In this document: positions 32,168 to 40,605 of the stretch, in pieces
Numbering within the stretch: position 1 is the first letter of the stretch
How the letters are laid out: each line of letters opens with the position of its first letter
Assembly: GCF_000171235.2 (NCBI RefSeq)
Contig: NZ_ABEA03000186.1
Span: 1-47,962, forward strand
Direction: 5' to 3'
From: Geminisphaera colitermitum TAV2
GTDB taxonomy: Bacteria; Verrucomicrobiota; Verrucomicrobiia; Opitutales; Opitutaceae
DNA length: 47,962 bases
The notes under the pieces: model-generated
The model's database searches: none
The model's input: only the letters and a program-made list of their open reading frames with translations
Told to the model about the DNA's origin: nothing
Made by a program: the position numbers and the translations under genes

Positions 32168-34138
32168 TCACGAGAGCCCGCGCCAGCGGTCGAGCACGCG
32201 CTGGTAAATCGCTCCGGGTGACAGGCCGTGCGCCTCGCGCAGAGACTCCGCACTGCTGCCGTGTTCGATAAACTGGTCGGGCCAGCCGATGCGCTCCACC
32301 GCCGGTATGCCCCCCCCCCCCGCCTCGCGGCAGGCGCCCTCTTGCAACGCCTCCAGCACCGCGCTGCCAAAACCGCCCGCGAGCACATGGTCCTCCATTG
32401 TCACCAATAGACGGATACGTCCGGCGTGGTTGAGCAGCAGGGCGCGGTCGAGTGGCTTGACGAAGCGCGCGTTGACCACGCCTGCCGACACGCCTTCCTC
32501 GGCCTCCAGGCGGGCGGCCACGGCGAGCGCGTCAGACACCCGGTTGCCCAGCGCCCAGATCATGATCTGCGTGCCTTCGCGCAGCACCTCGGCCTGACCG
32601 ACGGGCAGTAACGCGGGTGTTTCCTTGATCGTCGCGCCGGTGCCCGCTCCGCGCGGGTAACGGATGAAGCCGGGGCCCTTGAGTTGCAGGCTCGTGTGCA
32701 GCATGTCCACGAGTTCGTCCTCGTCCTTGGGTTGCATGACCACGGCGTTGGGCACGCAGCGCAGCCAGGCGAGGTCGAACAATCCGTGATGCGTGGGGCC
32801 GTCGTTGGGCGAGAGACCGGCACGGTCCATGCAGAAGGTGACGGGAAGGTTTTGCAGGGCCACGTCGTGGATGATCTGGTCGTAGCCGCGTTGGAGAAAA
32901 GTGGAGTAGATGGCGACCACGGGACGGATGCCCTTGGTGGCGAGGCCGGCGGCGAAGATCACGGCGTGTTCCTCGGCGATGCCGACGTCGAAAAATTGTC
33001 CGGGCAACTCCGTCGCGAGCAACGAGAGGCCAGTGCCGCTGGGCATCGCGCCGGTGATGCCCACGATGCGTTTGTCGGCGCGGGCGAAGCGCAGCAGCGC
33101 CTGCCCGAAAATTTCCTGATACGCGGGACGTCCGCCACCTGCCGGACGCAGGTTTGCGCCCGTCGTGGGGTCGTAGGGCGTGGCGCCGTGAAACTTCTCC
33201 GGCGACTTCATGGCGACCTCCAGGCCGAGTCCTTTCTTGGTGTGCACGTGGACGAGCACGGGCACGTCGCAGCTTTTGGCAAATTCGAGGTTTTTGATCA
33301 GCTCTTCGAGGTTGTGGCCGTTGATGGGGCCGAGGTAGCGGAGGCCGAATTTTTCAAACAGGCTGGACTCGACAAAAAAGTCCTTCGTCTCGCGTTTCCA
33401 CTTCATCCAGAGCCGGTGCATGTCGGGGCCGCCGGGCAGGCTGGTGAAGAATTTTTCGAGGTCGCCGTGGATCTTGTTGTAGGTGGGGTGCGTGCTGAGG
33501 CGGTTGAGGTAACGGGCCATGGCGCCGACATTGCGGGCGATGGACCACTCGTTGTCGTTGAGGATGACAATGAGGCGTTTGGTGGAACTGACGGTGTTGT
33601 TGAGCGCCTCCAGAGTGACGCCGCAGGTGAAGGCGGCGTCGCCGCACAGGGCCACGACGTGTTCGTCGCCGCCGCGCAGGTCGCGCGCGGTGGCCATGCC
33701 GAGGGCGGCGCTCAGGGCGGTGCCGGCGTGACCGGCGCCAAAGGCATCGTGCTCGCTTTCGGCGCGGGAGAGGAAGCCGCTGGCGCCGCCGGTCTGGCGC
33801 AGGTTACGGAAAAATTCGCCGCCGCGTCCGGTGAGCAGTTTGTGGATGTAGCCTTGGTGGGCCACGTCGAACACGAAGGAATCGCGCGGGGTGTCGAACA
33901 CGCGATGCAGGGCCAGACAAAGCTCCACGACGCCGAGGTTGGGGCCGACGTGGCCGCCGTTGCGCGAGGTAACGGCGATGATTTCGTCGCGGATTTCCTG
34001 CGCCAGTTGCGGGAGTTGGCCGAAGGCGAGCCCCTTGACATCGGAGGGGGACTGGATGCCGGGCAGCAGGCGGGGGCGGGCGGGGGACGATGGAGCGGCG
34101 GGAGTGGCGAAGGCCGAGGTCTCGGCGGGAGGATGCAT
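32168..34138 (-). CDS. dxs: 1-deoxy-D-xylulose-5-phosphate synthase
   Basis: 656 residues from ATG 34138, which places the conserved core at the same distance from the N-terminus as in E. coli DXS; an ATG at 34231 overlapping the xseB stop would add 31 low-complexity residues. The enzyme condenses pyruvate and glyceraldehyde 3-phosphate, opening the MEP isoprenoid pathway. Visible: GGHVGPNLGVVEL, DVAHQGYIHKLLTGR, AFGAGHAGTALSAALGMA, LNDNEWSIA, DVGIAEEHAV and DGPTHHGLFDL. The TPP motif reads GDAAFTCG instead of the usual GDGA, and several other positions diverge. C12 (32310-32321) encodes four glycines near the C-terminus, in frame. Confidence 0.9.
   Translation of the reverse strand: MHPPAETSAFATPAAPSSPARPRLLPGIQSPSDVKGLAFGQLPQLAQEIRDEIIAVTSRNGGHVGPNLGVVELCLALHRVFDTPRDSFVFDVAHQGYIHKLLTGRGGEFFRNLRQTGGASGFLSRAESEHDAFGAGHAGTALSAALGMATARDLRGGDEHVVALCGDAAFTCGVTLEALNNTVSSTKRLIVILNDNEWSIARNVGAMARYLNRLSTHPTYNKIHGDLEKFFTSLPGGPDMHRLWMKWKRETKDFFVESSLFEKFGLRYLGPINGHNLEELIKNLEFAKSCDVPVLVHVHTKKGLGLEVAMKSPEKFHGATPYDPTTGANLRPAGGGRPAYQEIFGQALLRFARADKRIVGITGAMPSGTGLSLLATELPGQFFDVGIAEEHAVIFAAGLATKGIRPVVAIYSTFLQRGYDQIIHDVALQNLPVTFCMDRAGLSPNDGPTHHGLFDLAWLRCVPNAVVMQPKDEDELVDMLHTSLQLKGPGFIRYPRGAGTGATIKETPALLPVGQAEVLREGTQIMIWALGNRVSDALAVAARLEAEEGVSAGVVNARFVKPLDRALLLNHAGRIRLLVTMEDHVLAGGFGSAVLEALQEGACREAGGGGIPAVERIGWPDQFIEHGSSAESLREAHGLSPGAIYQRVLDRWRGLS
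32310..32321. repeat. C12 homopolymer in dxs
   Basis: Twelve C on the plus strand, read as G12 in the dxs sense and encoding a Gly4 insertion in the C-terminal domain. In frame as written. Not followed by AGG on the G-strand. Confidence 0.9.
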
Positions 34139-34223
34139 CGATGAAAAGTGAATCGGGAAACGAGCCGGAGGGTGGGCGGGTGGACTGGCGACAGGTGGCA
34201 GGTGAGCGGCGGTGTCGGCGGCG

Positions 34224-34514
34224 TCAGGCATTGCGTTCAAGGGGGAACTCTTCGAGGAGGGGGGACCCGTCCCGTTGTTTTTTGAGTTGTTCGATCTTGA
34301 GTTCGGCATCCTTGAGCCGCGCTTCGCAGACTTTGAGCAGCTTGCTGCCTTCTTCGTAACGGGTGAGCAACTCGGCCAGAGGCACGTCGCCGGTTTCCAT
34401 CGACTCGACGATGGTTTCCAGGCGGTTCATGGCGGTTTCGAATGAAGTCGCGGCGTCTTCCTTGGCTGTTTTGTCCACGGATGCGGACGTTGGCGGGGGC
34501 AGGCGGGTTTTCAA
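34224..34514 (-). CDS. xseB: Exodeoxyribonuclease VII small subunit
   Basis: 96 residues from a TTG at 34514, or 84 from a GTG at 34478, which is closer to the usual 80. The core FETAMNRLETIVESMETGDVPLAEL and YEEGSKLLKVCEARL is diagnostic. XseB forms the multi-copy small subunit of the single-strand DNA exonuclease with XseA (not in the window). The order xseB-dxs is common in bacteria. A C16 tract ends 17 bases before the TTG start. Confidence 0.9.
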   Translation of the reverse strand: MKTRLPPPTSASVDKTAKEDAATSFETAMNRLETIVESMETGDVPLAELLTRYEEGSKLLKVCEARLKDAELKIEQLKKQRDGSPLLEEFPLERNA

Positions 34515-34531
34515 TCTAACATTTGGACGCC

Positions 34532-34547
34532 GGGGGGGGGGGGGGGG
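34532..34547. repeat. G16 homopolymer between xseB and the dehydrogenase gene
   Basis: Sixteen G on the plus strand followed by AGGGG. It lies 17 bases upstream of the xseB TTG start and 10 bases after the stop of the preceding gene, filling the 43-base junction. Confidence 0.92.
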
Positions 34548-34557
34548 AGGGGAGGCG

Positions 34558-35448
34558 TCAGGACGCGCCCAGCCTGCCTTTAAAGGTCAGTTCTGCGACG
34601 CCGCTTTTGTCCAGCCCGCCGAGACCGAGGGCGACGAGGCGGTCGTATTGCGCCTTGGTGGCGGTGGCCAGAGGCAGTGTGAGTCCGGCGTCGCGGGCCA
34701 GACCGAGGGCGATGCCGGAATCCTTGGCGGCGTGGGCGGCGGAGAAAAAACAATCGTGGGAGCGTGCCTGCATGTCTTCGCCGTCGGTTTTGAGAACTTG
34801 GGAACCGGCCCCTGTCTGGGCAAACACCTCGCGCAGCATGTCGAGATCGAGTCCGAGGGCGTGCCCCAGGCCGAGCCCTTCGGCGAGGCCGACGGTGTTG
34901 ATGTTCATGACCATGTTGACCAGCGCCTTGACTTGGGCGGCCTGCCCGGTGTGGCCGATGTAGCGGGGAGCGGCGCTGAGGTGCGAAAGGAGAGGCTGGA
35001 GGACGTCAAAGGTTGCCCGGTCGCCGCCGCACATCAGGTAGAGGGTGCCGTTGCGGGCCTGCGGGATCGAGGAGGCCATGCAGCCTTCCAGCGTCGCGGC
35101 CCCAACGTTGCGGGCGCGGCGTTCCACTTCGACGTGCGTGGCGGGTGTGATCGTGGCGCAGTTGACAAAGATTTTGCCCGCCGCGCCGCTCAGCAGCGAA
35201 TCGCCGTCCACGGCAAACACGGCGAGTTGCGCGGCATCGTCGGTGACCACGGTGAAAATAACGTCGGCCGAGGCCGTCACTGCGGCAAGCGTGGTGGCGT
35301 GGATCGCGCCGATCTCGGCGGCGAGGGCGGCGGCGGAAGGGGCGTGCGCGTCGTACACCGATGCGACTGTGCAACCACAATCCTTGAGGCGGCGCGCCAT
35401 GTTGGCGCCCATGCGACCGACTCCGACGAAGGCAATTTTTTGCGACAT
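34558..35448 (-). CDS. 3-hydroxyisobutyrate dehydrogenase-family NAD(P)-dependent reductase
   Basis: 296 residues. The Rossmann motif GVGRMGANMARRL opens the chain; ATITPATHVEV corresponds to the substrate-binding loop and GQAAQVKALVNMVMN carries the catalytic lysine. The family reversibly oxidises beta-hydroxy acids (3-hydroxyisobutyrate, tartronate semialdehyde, gamma-hydroxybutyrate, sulfolactaldehyde); the specific substrate is not evident. Upstream of xseB-dxs on the same strand, so possibly co-transcribed, without an obvious functional link. Confidence 0.85.
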   Translation of the reverse strand: MSQKIAFVGVGRMGANMARRLKDCGCTVASVYDAHAPSAAALAAEIGAIHATTLAAVTASADVIFTVVTDDAAQLAVFAVDGDSLLSGAAGKIFVNCATITPATHVEVERRARNVGAATLEGCMASSIPQARNGTLYLMCGGDRATFDVLQPLLSHLSAAPRYIGHTGQAAQVKALVNMVMNINTVGLAEGLGLGHALGLDLDMLREVFAQTGAGSQVLKTDGEDMQARSHDCFFSAAHAAKDSGIALGLARDAGLTLPLATATKAQYDRLVALGLGGLDKSGVAELTFKGRLGAS

Positions 35449-35534
35449 GGGCAGGAACCTTCACAGCAGCGCCGCCGAGGCAAGCGGCGGGGGGCGAAAG
35501 TGCCCCCTTTCCTTGGTGCCCGACTCCGGCCGGG

Positions 35535-35957
35535 CTAGGCCCGCTTGCGCTGCCAGTGCGCGGAACGCCGAAATTCGCGTTTGATGGCGTCCGAGTAGGT
35601 GAGGTGCCACGCGATGAGCAGATAGCCGATGCTGAGGAAAAACATCCAGAGAAATACTTGGAGCGAGAACGTGGAGGCCGTGCTCGCCGCGAGCATTTGA
35701 TAGGATGTATGGATGATGCCCCAGATGCCGGCCAGCGCCGCCACCCCCGCCACGACGAAGCGCGTCAGGTTCCGGCCGAGCGCCAGGCCCACGGCCAGCA
35801 GCAGGGTGAGCACCGAGCGCCAGATGCCGATGGCGGGCGAGTTGTCGCCCAGCCGGGGGGCGATGACAAACACCTCGATCAGTGTCGCCGCCACGAGGAG
35901 GCCTGCGATGGCGATGAGTCGTTTGTTGGTGGTGATTTTCCTGCGTCGTCGTTTCAT
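35535..35957 (-). CDS. Four-segment membrane protein, unknown function
   Basis: 140 residues with a very basic N-terminus (MKRRRRK) and about four hydrophobic segments (roughly 13-33, 47-60, 66-84, 95-117), ending in a basic tail. I do not recognise the family. It is on the same strand as the dehydrogenase, xseB and dxs, 86 bases upstream. The next gene upstream (gluQ) ends about 200 bases away; that gap shows no feature I can support. Confidence 0.6.
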   Translation of the reverse strand: MKRRRRKITTNKRLIAIAGLLVAATLIEVFVIAPRLGDNSPAIGIWRSVLTLLLAVGLALGRNLTRFVVAGVAALAGIWGIIHTSYQMLAASTASTFSLQVFLWMFFLSIGYLLIAWHLTYSDAIKREFRRSAHWQRKRA

Positions 35958-36160
35958 TTGCTGTTGGCCTGCCTGTCCTTTGTCCGCACCTGCCTTGTGC
36001 CTGTCCGTGGATGGCTCTTCCGGTGGGCGCGGTTCGCATGCGTCGTGGTAGATGAGACGCGGTGCGAGGCACGTGCTGTGGGTGACGGGCGTACCGATGT
36101 GTCACTTTTGCGGCATTGCAAGTGGCTCGCGGCATTATTTGCGCCAACGAAGCGACGGAT

Positions 36161-37060
36161 CTACTCGTCGAAATACCGGTGGCGGAGTTCGTCCGGCGTC
36201 GTGCCGTCTGCGCGCAACGTGCGGAGGGCGAGCGCGTCGTGGCGCTTGGCGAGACGTTGGCCGGTCTCGTCGGTCATGAGCGGACAATGATAATAGCGCG
36301 GCAGGGCAGGGGAGGGGGGGGGGGGGGAGGTGTCGCGAGGGGCGAGGGCGCGCATGAGCAGAAGCTGGCGGAAGGTGGAACGTATGAGGTCGGCACCGCG
36401 CACCACCTCCGTCACGCCGAGCGCAAGGTCGTCCACGGCGCAGGCGAGTTGGTAACTGGGGAGGCCGTCCTTGCGCCACACAAGGAAGTCGCCGAAGTCA
36501 CGGCCCGCGACGGCCTGCTGAGGGCCGGCGTGTCCGTCAACGAATGATATGCGGGCGTCGTTGTCGGCGTTGCCGTCGGGGTCGGGCACGCGAAAACGCC
36601 AGTTGGTTTTCAGTCCCTGCGTGTCGAGCGGTGGCAGCGGGGCGTCGGCAGGGGGACGCCATTCGCGGGGATAAAGCGGCTCGTCGTGTGCGCCTTCATG
36701 GGGCGCGCCGATGGCTTCGGCGACATCGCGCCGCGAGCGGCGGCAGGGAAATATCAGACGCGCGGCATGGAGGCGGGCGAGGGCTTCGCGGTAGAGGGGC
36801 AGGCGTTCGCTTTGCGAGATCATCGGCTCCTCCCATGCGTCGTCGCCGAGGAGCCAGCGCAGGTCCTCGATCATGGCGGCGACAAACTCGGGGCGGCAGC
36901 GGGCGCGGTCGAGGTCGTCATTGCGCAGGAGCAGGCGTCCGCCGGCGGCGCGGGCGCGGCTGGCGGCGATCCAAAAGGTGCGCGCGTGCCCGAGGTGCAG
37001 CAGTCCCGTGGGCGAGGGGGCGAGGCGTCCGATGTAGCGGGCTGTCGTGGGTGTTGTCAT
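36161..37060 (-). CDS. gluQ: Glutamyl-Q tRNA(Asp) synthetase
   Basis: 299 residues from ATG 37060, directly before RYIGRLAPSPTGLLHLGHARTFW, the class I synthetase HIGH region; RLAKRHDAL is the KMSKS counterpart. The protein is the truncated GlxRS paralog that lacks an anticodon-binding domain and glutamylates queuosine on tRNA(Asp). The usual zinc site is largely missing: PCRRSRR has only one cysteine. A C14 tract encodes four prolines shortly before the KMSKS-like loop, in frame. The upstream region carries ATGTTCG-type tandem words. Confidence 0.9.
   Translation of the reverse strand: MTTPTTARYIGRLAPSPTGLLHLGHARTFWIAASRARAAGGRLLLRNDDLDRARCRPEFVAAMIEDLRWLLGDDAWEEPMISQSERLPLYREALARLHAARLIFPCRRSRRDVAEAIGAPHEGAHDEPLYPREWRPPADAPLPPLDTQGLKTNWRFRVPDPDGNADNDARISFVDGHAGPQQAVAGRDFGDFLVWRKDGLPSYQLACAVDDLALGVTEVVRGADLIRSTFRQLLLMRALAPRDTSPPPPSPALPRYYHCPLMTDETGQRLAKRHDALALRTLRADGTTPDELRHRYFDE
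36314..36327. repeat. G14 homopolymer in gluQ
   Basis: Fourteen G on the plus strand, flanked GGGGA-G14-AGG. Encodes Ser-Pro-Pro-Pro-Pro-Ser in a loop between the catalytic core and the KMSKS-like motif. In frame. Confidence 0.9.
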
Positions 37061-37084
37061 GATGCTTTTCAGGGAATTGAGAAA

Positions 37085-37124
37085 TTCGATGTTGGATGTT
37101 CGGCGTCGGATGTTCGATGTTCGA
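37085..37124. repeat. Tandem ATGTTCG-type words
   Basis: Degenerate 7-8 base words (GATGTTGGATGTTCGG, GGATGTTCGATGTTCGA) fill most of the short divergent gap between gluQ and the RidA gene. If translated they give the TSNIRRRTSNIE-like peptides often mis-annotated as coding. Confidence 0.75.
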
Positions 37125-37127
37125 GGG

Positions 37128-37589
37128 ATGACTCCTGAACAAAAACTCGCTGAACTCGGCCTGCAACTTCCCAAGGTGCCCGCGCCCGCCGGCAATTACG
37201 TGCCCGTGGTGCGCACGGGAAATCTGCTCTACTGCGCCGGCACGCTGCCCGTGCTGGACGGCCAGATCACGCACGCGGGCAAGGTGGGTCAGGAGCAAAC
37301 GGTGCAGACTGGTTATGAATCCGCGCGCATCGCCCTTTTGAATACACTGGCCAACATCCACGCCGCCACGGGCTCGCTCTCCAAGATCAAGCGCGTGGTG
37401 ATGCTTAACGGTTTCGTCAACGGCGTATCCGGTTTTTCTGACAGCCCGGCCGTGATCAATGGCGCGAGCGACTTGCTGGTGGCCGTGCTGGGCGAGGCGG
37501 GCAAGCACGCCCGGGCCGCGGTCAGCGTGTCGGGCCTGCCCCGCAATGCCACAACCGAGGTGCAACTGGTCGTGGAGGTGACGGATTGA
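37128..37589 (+). CDS. RidA/YjgF/UK114 family protein
   Basis: 153 residues from ATG 37128 preceded by a GAGG ribosome binding site. The longer (about 150-residue) branch of the family: GNLLYCAGTLPV at the first strand, then TGYESARIALLNTLANIHA and the C-terminal HARAAVSVSGLPRNATTEVQ with the conserved arginine that binds the substrate carboxylate. Canonical RidA deaminates reactive enamine/imine intermediates such as those from threonine dehydratase, but members of this branch are poorly defined. Confidence 0.88.
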   Translation: MTPEQKLAELGLQLPKVPAPAGNYVPVVRTGNLLYCAGTLPVLDGQITHAGKVGQEQTVQTGYESARIALLNTLANIHAATGSLSKIKRVVMLNGFVNGVSGFSDSPAVINGASDLLVAVLGEAGKHARAAVSVSGLPRNATTEVQLVVEVTD

Positions 37590-37603
37590 ATTACAAATTG
37601 AAG

Positions 37604-37713
37604 TTACGCGGAGCGTCGTGGCGCGGGCGTCCCGCCCGCATTTCCGGGCGACGCTTTACTGACGATCCGTCAGCGGGCGAGACGCCCGCGCCACTTCAAG
37701 GACGTCCGCGTAA
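37604..37713. repeat. Nested inverted repeat between RidA and AEC genes
   Basis: Inner arms GTGGCGCGGGCGTCCCGCCCGC (37618-37639) and its near-complement (37673-37694), each self-complementary; outer arms TTACGCGGA.GC and GACGTCCGCGTAA (37604, 37701-37713); and a palindrome CTGACGATCCGTCAG in the centre. Structure resembles a REP pair or small MITE. Confidence 0.75.
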
Positions 37714-37741
37714 CATCAGTTCATAATTCATCATTTCCCTC

Positions 37742-38656
37742 ATGCACGCCATCCTGACCTCAATCCTTCCGATTTTTCTGATTATCGCGCTTGGCGCGGC
37801 ATTGCAGAAATATGGGTTTTTCCGCGCGGGCGTGGTGCCGGCGCTCAACCGGCTGGCGTTTTTCGTGGGACTGCCCGCCTTGATTTTCTCCGGGCTCGCC
37901 TCCGCCGAACACTCGGGCAACGAACCCGTGCGACTCTTCCTCGCGCTCGTTCTCGCAACGGTGCTTATGGCCGGATTGGGCTGGGCGGGAGCCTGGGCGT
38001 TGCGCATTCCGGGGGCGACGCAGGGAACGTTTGTCCAAGGGGTGTTTCGCGGCAACGGAGCCTTTGTCGGGCTGCCCGTGCTGGTGGCGTTGCCGCAGGT
38101 GTCGCCGACGGTGGCCATGCTGGTCATCGCGCCGCTCATGATCGTTTACAATGTGCTGGCGGTGTCGGCATTGCTGGCGAGTCAGCACGGCATGGGGCGG
38201 GGCGTGGTCAAGGCGCTGGTGTTGGGGATCGTCCAAAACCCGATCATCTTGGCGAGCGTGGCGGGCGGATTGTTCTACCTGTCGGGCCTCACATGCCCGG
38301 CGCCGGTGCTGGGGACGCTCAGGTTGATCGCGGGCATGGTGGTGCCGGTGTCGCTGATCTGCATCGGCTCGGCGCTGGTGACGCTGCCGTTGCGCGGCAA
38401 CCTGCGGCTGTCGGTCCTTTCGGCGCTGGGCAAGGCGTGGGTGTGCCCGCTTCTTGGATACGGCGTGGCGCGGCTGCTGGGCGTGGAGGGCAACGACCTG
38501 ACGGTGATGCTCGTCTATATGGCGGCGCCGACTGCGATCATGTCCTACACGATGGTGCAACAACTCGGCGGCGACGAGGCGATGGCGGCGGGGACCATCG
38601 TGCTCAGCACGCTGGCCTCGGCAGTGTCGCTCGGCGTGATCGTCGCGCTGTTCTGA
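37742..38656 (+). CDS. AEC (auxin efflux carrier) family transporter
   Basis: 304 residues with about ten membrane segments arranged as two inverted halves. GLPALIFSGLAS, FRGNGAFVGLPVL and PTAIMSYTMVQQLGGDEAMAAG match conserved positions, the last including the helix break near the binding site. Bacterial members move malonate, malate, amino acids or their derivatives; the substrate here is unknown. It follows RidA by about 150 bases occupied by an inverted repeat, and converges on the phosphate transporter. Confidence 0.88.
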   Translation: MHAILTSILPIFLIIALGAALQKYGFFRAGVVPALNRLAFFVGLPALIFSGLASAEHSGNEPVRLFLALVLATVLMAGLGWAGAWALRIPGATQGTFVQGVFRGNGAFVGLPVLVALPQVSPTVAMLVIAPLMIVYNVLAVSALLASQHGMGRGVVKALVLGIVQNPIILASVAGGLFYLSGLTCPAPVLGTLRLIAGMVVPVSLICIGSALVTLPLRGNLRLSVLSALGKAWVCPLLGYGVARLLGVEGNDLTVMLVYMAAPTAIMSYTMVQQLGGDEAMAAGTIVLSTLASAVSLGVIVALF

Positions 38657-38699
38657 AAATTGATTTTGGCCTGTTTTTGGCCGTTTCCTGTGGATTCTG

Positions 38700-39767
38700 T
38701 CACAGGCCGCACTTGTGCATGAGTTCGGAGGTGAGCCAGCCGATGAGGCCGGTTACGGGCAGGGTGAGCACCCATGCCCAGAGGATGCGCGAAACGATGC
38801 CCCACTTGACGGCGCTGAGGCGTTTGGTGGCGCCGACGCCCATGATGGAGGTCGAGATGACGTGCGTGGTCGAGAGCGGCACGCCCACATGCGAGGCGCT
38901 GTGAATGATGAGCGCGGCGGTCGTCTCGGCGGCGAAGCCGTGCACGGGTTGGAGTTTCACCATCTTGTGGCCCATCGTCTTGATGATGCGCCAGCCGCCG
39001 CCCGCCGTGCCCGCCGCCATGGTGAGGGCGCAGGTGATCATGATCCATTTGTGCACCGTGAACTCGGGCGTGTGCAGAAAGGAGAGCCAGTCGGGGAGAT
39101 TATTGAAGGCGCCGGCCTGCGTGCCGGTGAAGAGGGCGAGGGCGATGATGCCCATGGTTTTTTGCGCGTCGTTGGAACCGTGGCTGAATCCCATCCAAGC
39201 CGCGCTCACAAGCTGGAGTTTGCCGAACACCCGGTTGACGAAGCGGGGTGAGGTTTTTTTGAGGATCGCGTAGAGAAACAGCATGAACAGCGCGGCGGCA
39301 ACGAACCCGATGACCGGCGAGGCAAACATCGGCATTACGATCTTGGGCCAGAGCCCTTCCTGCGCGTGATGCTCGGGGTTGTAGAGGGACCACTTGAGCA
39401 CGCTCCAGTCGCCCTTGGCCGTGGAGAGCGCGGCGCCGCAGAGTCCGCCGACGAGCGCATGGCTGGAACTGGAGGGCAGGCCGAGCCACCAGGTAAACAA
39501 GCCCCAGACGATCGCGGCAAACAGGCCCCCGAACACGGTGACCATGGTGATGGCGTGGGCGTCCACGAGGCCGCGCCCGATGGTCGTGGCGACGGCGGTG
39601 CCCATGAGCGCGCCAAAGAGGTTGAAGAACGCGGCCATCATGATCGCCTGGCGCGGCGTGAGCACCTTGGTCGAGACGACCGTGGCGATGGCGTTGGCTG
39701 CGTCGTGAAAGCCGTTGATGTATTCAAACACCAAGGCCGCCACCAGAACCACGAGAAACAGAGTCAT
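38700..39767 (-). CDS. PiT-family inorganic phosphate transporter
   Basis: 355 residues from ATG 39767, placed directly before the first membrane segment. Both family signatures are seen: GFHDAANAIATVVSTK near the N-terminus and GFSHGSNDAQKTMGIIAL in the second half, each containing the Asp that binds phosphate. A low-affinity phosphate/cation symporter. It lies 34 bases downstream of the DUF47 gene, the usual pairing. Confidence 0.93.
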   Translation of the reverse strand: MTLFLVVLVAALVFEYINGFHDAANAIATVVSTKVLTPRQAIMMAAFFNLFGALMGTAVATTIGRGLVDAHAITMVTVFGGLFAAIVWGLFTWWLGLPSSSSHALVGGLCGAALSTAKGDWSVLKWSLYNPEHHAQEGLWPKIVMPMFASPVIGFVAAALFMLFLYAILKKTSPRFVNRVFGKLQLVSAAWMGFSHGSNDAQKTMGIIALALFTGTQAGAFNNLPDWLSFLHTPEFTVHKWIMITCALTMAAGTAGGGWRIIKTMGHKMVKLQPVHGFAAETTAALIIHSASHVGVPLSTTHVISTSIMGVGATKRLSAVKWGIVSRILWAWVLTLPVTGLIGWLTSELMHKCGL

Positions 39768-39801
39768 CGGTATTGGGTAAAATGGGCTGGAGGGCTGCGA
39801 C

Positions 39802-40440
39802 TCAGGAATACTTGAGGACGATCTGAACGACGACGTTGCCGGCGTCGCGGCAGCGGTCGATGGCCTTTTCGGCCATTTCGAACAGTTCCTGGAGAATGAC
39901 GGTTTCCTTGGCGTCGTAGGGGCCGTGGTAGAGTTCTTTGATGAGGCCGAGCATGACCTTGTCGGCCTGACCCTCGGCGTACTGGAGGCGTTCATTGGCC
40001 TCCTTGATGCCGTCGAGTTTGTCGCCCTTGCGCAGGCGCTTGACCATGAAAACGACGGCCTCGGCGGCCTGGCCCAGCAGGTCGGCCTGACGTTGGAATC
40101 CTTCGCGCGGGAAGTGGCCGGGATAAATGGACAGGCGCTCCACGAGTTTTTCGGTGATCTTGGGGATGCGGTAGAGGGCGCGAGAGAGTTCCTCGATGTC
40201 TTCGCGTTCCAGAGGGGTGACGAAGGTTTTGCAAAGTTCCTCGGTGATCTGCTGGGTGATGCGTTTGTCCTTGCGGCGGCTTTGGATAAAATCGTCGAGG
40301 TCGCCCGTGGAGGTAAACGATTCGCTGCGTTTCAGGTACGTGGCAAGGAGTCGGGTGCTGGTAAGCGCCTCCTCGGCGCTGGCCTCAAGAAGATCGTAGA
40401 ACTTCTCGTCTTTTCCGAACAGTGATTTGAGCGAGAACAT
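39802..40440 (-). CDS. DUF47 (PhoU-like) accessory protein of the phosphate transporter
   Basis: 212 residues, all helical, PhoU-like. Features such as FYDLLEASAEEAL, LDDFIQSRRKDKRITQQI, ITEELCKTFVTPLEREDIEEL and GKADKVM-like QADKVMLGLIKELYHG match the DUF47 pattern. It modulates PiT activity in species where the two are encoded together. First gene of the pair; a 165-base divergent gap to the aldolase gene contains AAGCTGAAAA-type words near its start. Confidence 0.9.
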   Translation of the reverse strand: MFSLKSLFGKDEKFYDLLEASAEEALTSTRLLATYLKRSESFTSTGDLDDFIQSRRKDKRITQQITEELCKTFVTPLEREDIEELSRALYRIPKITEKLVERLSIYPGHFPREGFQRQADLLGQAAEAVVFMVKRLRKGDKLDGIKEANERLQYAEGQADKVMLGLIKELYHGPYDAKETVILQELFEMAEKAIDRCRDAGNVVVQIVLKYS

Positions 40441-40605
40441 GTGATTGCTGGTAAAAGCTGAAAACTGAAAAGCTGAAAAGCGGAAACAGGAACCTTTTAA
40501 TTGTCGAACACAGACAGTCTTTCAGATTTCAGCGCCACAATTTTTCCCAACAGGCTGTTCCTGCGGCTTTGACCACTCGCAGCCAATCTGCATCGATGAC
40601 CGGTC

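Noticed and set aside
34558-35448. The dehydrogenase as a sulfolactaldehyde reductase (YihU-like)
   Set aside because: Only family-level similarity; it lies 8 kb from the sugar operon beside xseB-dxs.
35461-36147. 228-codon minus-strand frame over the membrane-protein gene
   Set aside because: Arg/Thr/His-rich, no domain, and it overlaps the better-supported four-segment membrane protein in another frame.
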